60,000 bases of DNA from Takakia lepidozioides (taxonomy: Eukaryota; Streptophyta; Takakiopsida; Takakiales; Takakiaceae): assembly GCA_030704615.1 (NCBI GenBank), contig CM060732.1, forward strand, positions 20,896,001 through 20,956,000, read 5' to 3'. The first letter of the stretch is position 1, and the number at the start of each line of letters is the position of its first letter. Below, piece after piece: positions 21,591-31,207 of the stretch. A program made the position numbers and the translations under genes. A model generated the notes under the pieces. It made no database searches and was not told where the DNA came from. It saw only the letters and a list, made by a program, of their open reading frames with translations.

Positions 21591-21834
21591 GGGAGTGGAT
21601 ACAACCATGGAAGGCTAACAAGAAACGCAAGGCCCAGCTACTAGGAGACCTTGAACACACGAGGTCCTGGCTCAAGTTCACAGATTGCAAGACGGCGACT
21701 AACGATGGGGCTACTCTTGTACCCGGCCTCTTGGTCTATAGGTTTGAGTGCAATAGGGACAGTGATAGAGGACTTAGTACGGCTGTGGCTATTACATCTT
21801 GTAGCTATCTGGAGGTAGAGGGGACCTCCCCCCC

Positions 21835-21937
21835 AGCTAGGGGGGGCGATCGTGGCAGACTACTTTATTGTGCATATATGTGTGGTGTGGTTTGGACAAC
21901 GATGTAGTTATGTAGCGATACGTATGCGCACGACAGC
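21835..21937 (+). repeat. Polypurine tract and upstream copy of the 85-bp LTR end
   Basis: A G-run (AGCTAGGGGGGGCGA, 21835-21849) looks like the polypurine tract that primes plus-strand synthesis. It is followed by an approximately 85-bp sequence (GTGGCAGACTACTTTATTG onward) repeated almost exactly at 22294-22378 as the end of the right LTR. Confidence 0.7.
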
Positions 21938-22378
21938 TGTCAAGTTAAATAAGCACAGTGTGAAAACAACTAGAATTAAGCTAGTTATTTGTATTTAACA
22001 CTTGGATTTAGGTCAAGTATTAAATCAGGTGTCAAGTTTAGTTTGACACCTGAACCGCCTTATCTTCACGAGAGCGGCAGTCGCGCAGCTCATCTCTCTC
22101 GAGTTGAGCCTGCGCGACCGAGCTCCTGCATCGTTTAGGACTGAGTGTGCTCATGATGGGAGTGTAGGTTGTTGTGGGGTGGAGTCCCCACAGCTTGGGG
22201 TGCCCCTGGCTCGACTTCTATTTTAAAGAGTGATAGCGATGGATTTCATATTTCTTGTGTTGGGAGTGTGTGTCCTTTTAGTTTTTCTTATCATTGTGGC
22301 AGACTACTTTATTGTGCATATATGTGTGGTGTGGTTTGGACAGCGATGTAGTTATGTAGCGATACGTATGCGCATGAC
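21938..22378 (+). repeat. Right LTR of the gypsy element
   Basis: The first 356 bp (21938-22293) match the left LTR. The last 85 bp, ending ATGACA at 22378, are followed by the target repeat AAACC. It starts TG and ends CA as expected for an LTR. Confidence 0.8.
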
Positions 22379-22383
22379 AAACC

Positions 22384-23130
22384 TACCAAGAATCATCTAG
22401 AGATTCCAGCCTTATAGCAGTGGGCCCAGCTCATTTATGCATGACATACCAAAAAATGAGCCAAGTCCACCGTGGAAATTGTGAGATTATAGCTTTGGCC
22501 CGGACCTCAAATATCATGTCCCAAAGAAAAAATGAGAAAGAAATTGGTTTGACCAAATCAAAACCTAGCTTTATCCAATTTGCTTGCCCCAAGACCCACC
22601 ATTTCCAAATCAATAGTGGAGTGGCTATGACCCCACTAAATTGCAGGTCCAACTGATTTTTTCACCTATGGTTGCTATGCATGCAATTACATGGGGTTGA
22701 AATCTTAAAATTGACAAGAGAAAATGTGCCTCCAAATGAAGTACTTTTTTTTCTACAAATTTTTTAAAAGCCAATGGTGGATGTGTGTATGTAATGCTCA
22801 CACACCACAAGGTGAAGCGCTTTTTCCAAAATTGCTAATTTTTTGCCAAAAATGGCCTTTGGAGTGCAATCTGTTTTGGGCTTGTTTACCTGCCACGCCA
22901 ACGGTCAACAAGCCCTTTTCAGGCCCCAAAACGTAAATGAGAGATCTAAGATATTTTTTGTAGGTCGTAGCTTTTGTTTTTTTTTTTAATTTTGTTTTTT
23001 GCATCATACTCGAGACAAATCCCTTGTCATTAAAGCTTCAAGAGTGGGGCCCATCAGATTAGATCTGCAAAAATTTGGTCGAACTGCAAATTCAAAGTGA
23101 CCCGATTCAGGTCGCTTGGGAACTTAAGGG
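22384..23130. other. Right part of the TTAA-type element, non-coding
   Basis: An A/T-rich region with no credible gene. Open frames here are short and without similarity. It ends in the 17-bp inverted terminal repeat and TTAA. Confidence 0.65.
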
Positions 23131-23134
23131 TTAA

Positions 23135-23395
23135 GAAGATCTTGGCTCTGAAGAAATTACATTAAACTTGTGAATGCAAGAAGAATCAAAGGTAGGATTG
23201 GTGATGAGGTACGTACTTCGAGTGTATATTGTACCAAGGTGGAGAGTGTATGGAAAAGCCCTCTCACTTGGTCATGATTACTTCCTTAGAGGCTAGACCA
23301 ACGTACCAGGGAGCTTAGATTAATTATACATGAGTGTTCATTATTTAATTCATAGATCACTTGGGAGGCAATGATTACAAACTTAAGAGGATCCT
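23135..23395 (+). repeat. Tandem repeat units (about 250-bp family), plus orientation
   Basis: 23135-23190 completes unit 1 from 10245-10442; 23191-23395 is unit 2, beginning again with GGTAGGATTGGTGATGAGG. Together they show that two head-to-tail units existed before the TTAA element inserted. Confidence 0.85.
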
Positions 23396-23399
23396 GCCC

Positions 23400-23810
23400 T
23401 GGAGATATTTGCTCAAGTAGTAGGTGCTACCAACTGTACGAGTGAACCAGAGTACCTCTCTGAATATTTGCTCATGTACTAGGTGCTAGACCACCGTACC
23501 TACAACGTACCAGCGTACCTCAATACCAACGTACCTTGAGAGCTTGCTTTGGAGGCTTGCTTGGAGTACGCATAAGAGCTCAAGACCACCATCCCTACAA
23601 TGTACCAGCGTACCTCAATACCAGTGTACCTTGAGAGCTTGGAGGCTTGGAGTAGGCACAAGAGCGAGGGCAACTCGCAGGTTTAGGGCTTGAAACACAA
23701 TGAAGGGCCCTGGTGAGGCTACCCTAAGTCCAATAACTATTCATAATTTGTACACAAGGAAGGGCCTTGGTGAGGCTACCCTAAGTCCAATAACTATTCA
23801 TAAGTCTTAC
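23400..23810 (+). repeat. Short tandem duplications
   Basis: Three small tandem repeats: TATTTGCTCA-type starts at 23407 and 23464 (57-bp step); GTACCAGCGTACCTCAATACC at 23507 and 23602 (95-bp step), each followed by a TACCTTGAGAGCTTG stretch; and GAAGGGCC with GGTGAGGCTACCCTAAG at 23702 and 23759 (57-bp step). No open frame is associated. Confidence 0.8.
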
Positions 23811-24051
23811 CTTTCAGGCTTTGTGAGACTCTCCTAGTGGTCTTAGTAATAAAATTACCCCTAATTATCAGAAATTTCTGCCTTTCTTTTGACAGGCTTT
23901 TTTTTTTTTTGACTTTCACTGTGACATGCATTTTTTTCCCGTTGCCTTTTTTTTGACATGCACAATTCTGAAGCGTAACTTATGGTGTCTCTTCACCACA
24001 AGGGCTACTGCCTTCCAGTTGAAAGGTGGACACCTTCATGACACACCATAC

Positions 24052-24112
24052 AGTGGTTTGAACCCACAACCACATCCAACGTGGTATGTGCCCATTACCA
24101 CTGGGCTACATG
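24052..24112 (-). repeat. tRNA-derived SINE-like sequence, minus strand
   Basis: Read on the minus strand, an A-box-like TAGCCCAGTGGTAATGGG (24108-24091) precedes a B-box-like GTGGGTTCAAACC (24067-24055) at the usual distance. The B box is nearly canonical. Confidence 0.55.
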
Positions 24113-26200
24113 CTGGTTGTCCCTCCCTCCTACTTCTACGCTAGCCTCCTTCTGCGGCCCACTTGAGAGAGCCAATCTTCCCACACTGTCGGGTTGCCTT
24201 CCCAAACTGGGCAAATGAGTTGGGGTACATAGTCCAACACATATGGCACCTCGTACCTCTTTATTATGATGCATCATAACATCTGGTCATCACGTTACCA
24301 ACCACTTCTTACCGAACTTTTAATGTTGTGATGCTTTAACCTACAATACGGGCTCGCAGGTGAGAAAGGTGTCGTGAGAAAGGAGCACCGGGGGATGGGG
24401 ATTTGACAACGCGCCCGCCGGGATGTTACGGGTACTATCGCCGGTACTGCCATCATCCCGAGCGATCGTACCGCAAGGCTCCCACAAGGAGATTGGTATG
24501 GCGTGAGCACAAAAAAAAAAGGCTGTGTGAGCACGATCCACGGTTATGGGGTGATATGTATGCCAGCGGCAATACATATAATAGACGGACATAGGGGTCT
24601 TTCTGCATTATTAGGGTCTAAATGGTGTCTAAATATTATTTTAAACATATAGAAGGAGATTGAAAGGGAGAAACCTTAAAGGAAAGAAAAAAACCAATTT
24701 TGTCGATGAAACCCAAGTTTCGCTGGCTAAAACCCAAGATACGTTTGCGTTTCGTTGGCGAAATCCATTTTCTGGGTGGTTCTTGGGGATGTTCTACACA
24801 CAATGTTTTACCAAATGCCACATTGTTTAATTTACATTCATTGACCTTTGAGTTATGGCAGATATATTTGTGGCTTTTTGTGCTAACGTGACTTAAGCTT
24901 TGGATTATTAATTTCATAAGTTTTTTCGTGTGAGCATGGTTTTCAGATTTTTTCTTTTTTCTTTTTATCACGTGAGCACATTTTGGTTTCGCAATCGCAT
25001 ATTCTCCAAATTCTTGGGGAATATATGGAATATGCCTTTTGTGCTCGCGTGAGCCTACTCACAGAGCTACCCAACCTCTTCCACAGTCAACTCGTTGGGT
25101 AAGCCTAGTCTTCTCTTGGGTGGGGTCGCATTTCTCTTCAAAAATTACCATTAATTTTTGGATAGATGGCCACATCATCGGATGACCTGGCGAGACGTAG
25201 TACTTCAATGGAGGGAGATCCAATAAAATACAAAGAAAAATAATGGCAAGCTCTTTACCTACTATGGATGGGCCCCCACATGCCATTGTGGTGTCGAGCA
25301 GTAGGCCGAGCTGCCACCCAAACCGCCATAATGGCATGTTGGGGGCCATTCGATAGCGTGAAGGATTGCATCTACCACCTTCTCATTCGCTTGCAAGTGC
25401 TAATCAAACATATTGAGTCCTATAATGTTATGAAGGCAGATTCTCGCTCCCAAGGGTTATTCTGTCTTCTTTCCGGTGCTGAGTTCAGAAAGAGCATGCC
25501 GTTCGGCAAAGCCAGCTAGCGAGGCAGGTAGTATCTTTTGTAGAGGACCTTGGATCCAACATGCAAGATTCTCACTCATCCACACTCATGATCTCACTTC
25601 ATTCATTAGATTTGCACACTAGATTAGCACTAAGGTACACCAGCTGTCAGAGCTTCCAACATCTACGTTTATATAATACTTCAACCCTAAGCACATTGGC
25701 CAGCTTGGCTGTTTTTTTATTGGTTCCACAGATTCTTATCCCAGTGCCTAACTATATCAGATGCCACGTTGCCAGGGCGAGGATAAGCTAGATGTTTAAG
25801 TAAGGACAAATACTTATAAATTAACTCGGGTGTGTGCCAGCTCATTGCAGTGTCTTCATCCTAACGGTCGTCCATTCACATTCATATCTACATGTAGATG
25901 GAATCAGCAAGCATCACAATATTGTGATAGTGTAAATGGCATAATGTGCTTAAACGACAAGCGTTAGCTCTCCTCTGTGTTCTGTGTTTACCCTGCCCAA
26001 TTGTACTTTAGCCATCTGTGTGTCATCTCTTCCCTTACATCCTCATCTTTGTCTTGTGGGATCTTTATTCGCCTTCGGGTTTGTCCCCTGGCTGTGCCCC
26101 TATTTGTAAGACTTCACAGCCCTAGAAGGTTATTTTTGTCTTATTAATGCATTTTAGGGTCTCCGTCCCCTATTTTCTATAAAATAATAAGAAAAATAAC
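24113..26200. other. Intergenic, no gene recognised
   Basis: No open frame here resembles a known protein. A long imperfect hairpin lies at 25268-25349: ATGGGCCCCCACATGCCATT and, 30 bp later, its near-complement ending TGGCATGTTGGGGGCCAT. Otherwise A/T-rich unique-looking sequence. Confidence 0.5.
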
Positions 26201-26785
26201 ATTGCTTTACATCCCAAGTCTTTGAATTAAATAGGTAACACTCTTGTATAATTAATCTAAGCTCCCTGGTACGTTGGTCCAGCCTCTAAGGAAGTAATCA
26301 AGACCAAGTGAGAGGGCTTTTCCATACACTTTCCACCTTGGTACAATATACACTCGAGGTACGTACCTCATCACCAATCCTACCTTTGATTCTTCTTACA
26401 TTCACAAGTTTCATATAGTTTTTCCAGGGCCAGGATCTTCTTAAGTTTGTAATCATTGCTTTACATCCCAAGTCTTTGAATTAAATAGTTGACACTCTTG
26501 TATAATTAATCTAAGCTCCCTGGTACGTTGGTCCAGCCTCCAAGGAAGTAATCATGACAAAGTGAGAGGGGTTTCCATACGTCGGTACAATATACAGTCT
26601 AGGTACGTACCTCCTCACCAATCCTAGCTTTGTTTGTTCTTGCATTTACAAGTTTGATGTAGTTTCTCCAGGGCCAACATCTTCTTAACTTTATAATCAT
26701 TGCTTTACATCCCAAGATTATGAATTGAAAATGAACACTCATGTATAATTCTAAGTTCCTTGGTACACTGGTCCAGCCTCCAAGG
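26201..26785 (-). repeat. Inverted tandem array of the 250-bp family (two full units and one partial)
   Basis: Units at about 26201-26453, 26454-26695 and a truncated 26696-26785, each beginning ATTGCTTTACATCCCAAG on the plus strand. On the minus strand they match the units at 10245 and 23191, including TTACAAACTTAAGAAGATCC at the unit junction. The array is therefore in opposite orientation to the plus copies 3 kb upstream. Confidence 0.85.
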
Positions 26786-27049
26786 CTCTAGCCTCCGGCC
26801 TCACTGGTCCAGTCTCCAGCCTCGTTTATGGCTTTTGGAAGTAACTCAAGGGTGGGGAGACCAAGGAAAGATCCATCTCAACGATAATGTCTTTATTTGG
26901 CTCACAAAGGTCGCTCTCTCCAGTTCACACCCACGAGGTACCAAACCTTTACTTAAACTACTAGCATTATTTGACCTGACTTTGGCTTTGGCTTTCTTTG
27001 ATGGTTGGAATTTATTGATATGCTAAGTGAGGGGTTATGAGCGGGTGAA

Positions 27050-29216
27050 TTGATGTTTCCAAATCGTTGTTTTGCAAACGTCATCGCGACCGGATTGCCT
27101 GGGGCTTTATCAGAAAGTCAAAATTCTGAAACAGATGAGGATTTCTCCGACTCTGTAGATGCCCATCAACTTCCATCTTCCAAAGCTTGTGGTCCCCAAG
27201 GCAGGACCTATAGCCGAAGATTCAAAGCTTCATGGAAAATTGGAAGGAAATGACTTATGCACTTCAAACCACCGGGTGGGCCATGTACTGGTTTTATGAA
27301 ATGTGCTGTTTTTGAGAAGTTCCGTATCAATTCGCCATGGGGTCGTGGAGCAAGTTGTAAAAACATGCGGAAGTTTGTAGTTCGTGATCATGAAAAAAAC
27401 TCCGATCACAAAACCGCATTGCTTCGATGGGAAGTTGTTCACTTTCCTTCTTCTGGCTTGGTTCCTATTATCCGGCATATTTAACATACTGTTGAGAAAG
27501 AGTATGCAAAGATCATCACTTGCATGAAGATCTTGTTCTTCATTGTGACTCAAGACCGCTCCATTCTAAGTTATGAGAGCGAATGTCAATTCCTTAGGGT
27601 CTTGAACACCCCTGATATGCCTGTGAATGATGAGTATGGAGCTTACACTACACGGACGGCTGCATTGGAGTTTTTGTGGGCATTGTCAGAGCATGTGAAA
27701 CAATTACTGTATTCCAGTGCTTCAAAGTCTCCCGTGTTTTCACTTATGATTGATGAGTCCACTGACCGGACTATGGAACAACATTTGATTGTATATTGTT
27801 GTTATCTGAGTTTGGAAGGGAAAGGCCCTCAAACCCCTGCCTTTGTGGAATTATTGGCAATCAAAGATGCAACTGGAGAGAACATGTACCTTGCTACATC
27901 ATCACTATTGGAAATGTTGGGTTGGAATCCATCAAACCTAGTGGTTGTTGCTACTGATGGAGCATCTTCAATGGTAGGTGTTCATCAAGGGCTAGCTACT
28001 CGCTTGCGAGGAGATGTTTTTACTTTGGTGAACACACATTGTATAGCCCATCGTGAGGCTTTAGCAGCAAGTGATGCGTTGAAGGCAGTGCCCGAGTTGC
28101 AGGTCTTGGATCAATTTGCTAACAAGGTTTATGAGTGGGTAGGGAGGAGTTGTAACCGACGGAAGGAACTCAAAGGGCTCATGGAATCATTTGATTTGGA
28201 GCCACTAACTATCCTACAATTTCACTCAGTCCGATGGCTTTCTCGAGGTCAGGTGTTGGAGCGGATTTTGTATTACATGCCAGCCATTTTGGATTCGAGT
28301 GACGGAGGCTTATTGGTATCGCCAAGCTACCACATTCCAGTTTCAATTCATGCTTCATCTTGCGGTTGATGTTTTAGCGGAGTTGAATAAGTTGAATCGG
28401 AAATTTCAATACAACATGGTTGATATTTCAATGATTGGATGCACTTTGGATGCAACCATTTCTATATTGATGAGGCATTTTCTCTGTGGTCATGGTCCCA
28501 ACTTTGGACGAGTGACAAAGCATTTGGGACCATTCTTGGCTGGAGCTTGGGTTGATGGTGCCTTAAGATGGAGGGCAGACAATGGCCTTGACGGTACAAT
28601 GCATCTTATGCACCATGGACAAATTTTTTATCGAGATGACACGTTGCAAGAACGTAAGGTAATAGGAGCTGAGTATGTGCAAGCGGTTGTGGATAGCTTG
28701 AATGAGAGATTTCCTGACCTTCCTGTCTTCAATGCATCAAAGCTCTTCAGTCCAAAGTATTATCCAAGTGATGAAGCTGATGCTCGTATCTCTATGTCCA
28801 AGCAGTGGTTGGAGAGGTTGATCTTGAAATTTGGATTGACAGAGGCTGAAAGTGATGCAAGCAGGGTTGAGTTGCTTGAGTTTGTGGAAACCTTGAGGCA
28901 TGAGTGTAAAAACAAATCTTTCTTTGAGGCGTGACAATTGTGTGGAGGCACCAATGAATGGCACACTAACTGGTCACACCTCATGTGTTTTTGGCAAAAG
29001 ACACTTGTGATTCCTACAAGTACTGCAATTTTTGAGAGGGGTTTCTCAAAACAAAATGCTATCAAAAGTCATTTGCGGTCTTGCTTGAAGTTGGATACTT
29101 TGGACGCTTTGATGCGTGTGTCATTGTGTAGGATCAAGTTGGAGAATATGGATTGGAGGGCAGTGTTCGAGGTGTGGCGTAACATGAGAAACCGAAGATT
29201 TTTTTCTTTGGACTAA
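27050..29216 (+). pseudogene. hAT-family transposase, decayed
   Basis: hAT transposases excise and insert DNA elements with 8-bp duplications. The N-terminal part shows a zinc-finger-like segment (RRFKASWKIG, then CKNMRKFVVRDHEKNSDH). The catalytic region contains FSLMIDESTDRTMEQHLIV and VVVATDGASSMVGVHQGL, with the two aspartates, and NTHCIAHREALAASDAL. The C-terminal dimerisation domain (TAIFERGFSKQNAIKSHLRS, then LDALMRVSL) is at 28990-29130. In-frame stops at 27251, 27481 and 28932 and a frameshift near 28295 inactivate it. The style is closest to the ZNF862-like subset of hAT proteins. Terminal repeats were not identified. Confidence 0.88.
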
Positions 29217-30880
29217 TTGTACTAAGAAGTTCACACTTCTCTATCATTTTTAATTTTAATTTCATATGATATGATTGTGTGAAAGGCAAAAAATTTCTCA
29301 ACCTGTCATGTGAAAGGCATTTTTTCAAAGTTGTCTGTCACAGTGAAAGTAAAAAAAAAATATATCCTGTCACAAAAACGGTAAGGCTACTTGTCAAAAA
29401 AACAAGATAGACAGCTATATGGTTTTTTTTCATAGGGCATGGGATGGGCCGGTGGGCCCAAGACATGCACATAAAAGACACATGTAGGCCTTCTTTCTAC
29501 TTGTAGAGGTTTCCATAAGAAGCAGCGGCATGAGGCGGTGGGCCCCCTTCTAGAAGGCTCCACCACCACCGCCTCCAAAGACTATATAAAGAGGGTAAGG
29601 GGGGTATATATTTTATTAGGTTTGTTCTGCCTCCCTTTGGTGGGCTCTGCAAGCAGCTCCTTAGAAAATAAAAATTTGGATTTAATTAAAAACTCTCTTA
29701 CTATGCAACAACAACAATTACTCAATAAGACTATGCACATTGAGTGATAATGATTGCGCAGTTGCGCCAGCTTGATATTATTTTTCATCTCCAAAATAAT
29801 TTGAACTCCAAGATCCCCTCTCTGCTCTCCTGTTTCCAGTACCCGTTCCCATGCTCCCCTCTTTGTTCCCAGTCCCTACTCCCGTTCCTGCTCCTCTCCT
29901 CGCCCTATGGAACTGGGCATGCTCTCTGCTTCCCTCCTCCTCGGGAATCGGGCCTGCTCCCCATGTTCCCCGTCCCCGCTCCCCTATTTCACTATGAGGA
30001 GGAGGGATGGGGGAGTCGGATGAGGGGAGCAAGAATTGGAGAATGTTTGGGAACATGGTCCTGAACGTAGGGAGCATGAAGAGGGAACAGGAGGTGTGGA
30101 GCGCTCCCCACTTTCCTAATGCGGGATCATATTTGACTGCCAGTAGAGGGCCTCACACGCTTGCCTTAAACTCGGATAAGCGTAGAGGGGAAAGGACCTC
30201 TAATGACCTCTACAACGTATTTCAAAAGATCTGTCGTTGTTTCTAAAAGTGAGCAGGTGGGCTTACAGCTTTCTCGGGAGCTGGGACCGAGCACCTAGTC
30301 AGGAAGTTGCGCGAGAAGGTTGCCGAGACTGGATGGTGATCGAGGACAGAGATGGCAGACTGGTGTCGACAGGGCGCATTTCTACTAGCCCAAAGGTGGA
30401 GTGGAGCTTGACCCTATCTTGAATCCGTCATGGTCCTAGTTGGGTAGGAAGGAAAAGAAGGAATGAGCGCCTTTCTTGGCGTATATCAAGCCTATCGCTA
30501 TCTGGTCTGAGGTGGCGGCTGAAGATCATTGATCCAGGAAGAGAAGGCCGCGACCATCATGCATCAGCACGCGGACGTGCTGCTTCCGCTTGCACCGTTG
30601 TGGTGCTGGAAGATGGTCAAACAACAGTTCCTGTTCGTGGACCATTTCTGATGCGGGGCTACCCTTTAGTGGGGATCATAACATGAGATTACTTCACTCA
30701 TTAACTTCATGCAAGACGTGGGTCCCCAGCCACCCAGGCTCTGTTTTTCCTCTTTTTTGTCCGAAGGGGCAGCCACCCCTCTTCAGTAATGACTGACAGA
30801 AAGAAACAGAAACAAAGGGTGCACTCCCGCGTCCTGCCGCCGCGTGATTTACCTATTATGGTGCCTCTTCTCTTGGAAGT
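29217..30880. other. Intergenic, no gene recognised
   Basis: A pyrimidine-rich tract (about 29810-29980: repeated CTCCC, GTTCCC) is followed by a purine-rich tract (about 29995-30110: GGGAGC, GGGAAC), forming an imperfect long inverted repeat like a decayed fold-back element. TATAAAGAGG occurs at 29585 but no gene follows that I can identify. The remaining open frames are short. Confidence 0.4.
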
Positions 30881-30990
30881 GGACTTAGCAAGATCTAGAT
30901 TTAGTGAGAGAACTGAATTCGAAAATAAAAACGTGCGGAAAAGATGGAGGTAGCCGCCACTGTAGTTTCTGAATGCTGGTGGATACGTTG

Positions 30991-31000
30991 GTGTATATAG
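30991..31000 (+). promoter_or_regulatory. TATA box of GH3-2
   Basis: GTGTATATAGTGCTCA, with TATATAG at about 30994-31000, lies 208 bp upstream of the start codon. The same text occurs 239 bp upstream of GH3-3 (51568-51582). Conservation in both duplicated promoters, within otherwise diverged sequence, supports it as the core promoter. Confidence 0.7.
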
Positions 31001-31207
31001 TGCTCAGGATTTAAGTGGAATTCCAGTGCATCGTCTTCTCAAGGTTATCCAAGCTCTGTGGTGTGTCTACAGGTGAGAATTAAAGTGAGCTCAGATCGCA
31101 GTAGTTGGTTGGAACGGGTTGAGAAGAGCTCTGCAAACTGCAACCGTCTCCCAAACACAGCACTGACATTCACACAGAAGTAGATTAAGACCTGCAAACA
31201 AACTGCG

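Larger units (their letters stand above)
10520..22378 (+). mobile_element. Ty3/gypsy LTR retrotransposon with DNA methyltransferase and PHD-finger relics
   Basis: The element starts TGTCAAG and ends ATGACA, with the 5-bp repeat AAACC on both sides (10515-10519; 22379-22383). A 356-bp segment is repeated at 10520-10875 and 21938-22293 with nine differences. The order is leader, extra ORF (13033-13776), gag (14297), zinc knuckles, protease-like region, C5 methyltransferase relic (about 17257-18210), reverse transcriptase, RNase H, integrase and PHD finger. Reverse transcriptase before integrase identifies Ty3/gypsy. The coding region has numerous frameshifts and stops, so the copy is dead. I see no usual primer-binding site after the left LTR, because the leader seems to have been replaced by other sequence. 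Confidence 0.88.
10443..23130. mobile_element. TTAA-type (piggyBac-like) non-autonomous element, split by the gypsy insertion
   Basis: Perfect 17-bp terminal inverted repeats CCCTTAAGTTCCCAAGC (10443-10459) and its complement (23114-23130) are bracketed by TTAA on both sides (10439-10442; 23131-23134). TTAA duplication with ends starting CCC is the hallmark of the piggyBac superfamily. Without the nested gypsy element the unit is about 824 bp (10443-10519 plus 22384-23130). It contains no recognisable transposase, so it is a MITE-like passenger. The assignment to piggyBac rests only on ends and target site. Confidence 0.7.

Noticed and set aside
21852-22378. A solo LTR inserted into the gypsy 3' end with an 85-bp target duplication
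   Set aside because: LTR integration gives 4-6 bp duplications. The 356-bp segment also occurs at the element's left end, and AAACC flanks the whole, so it is the element's own LTR.
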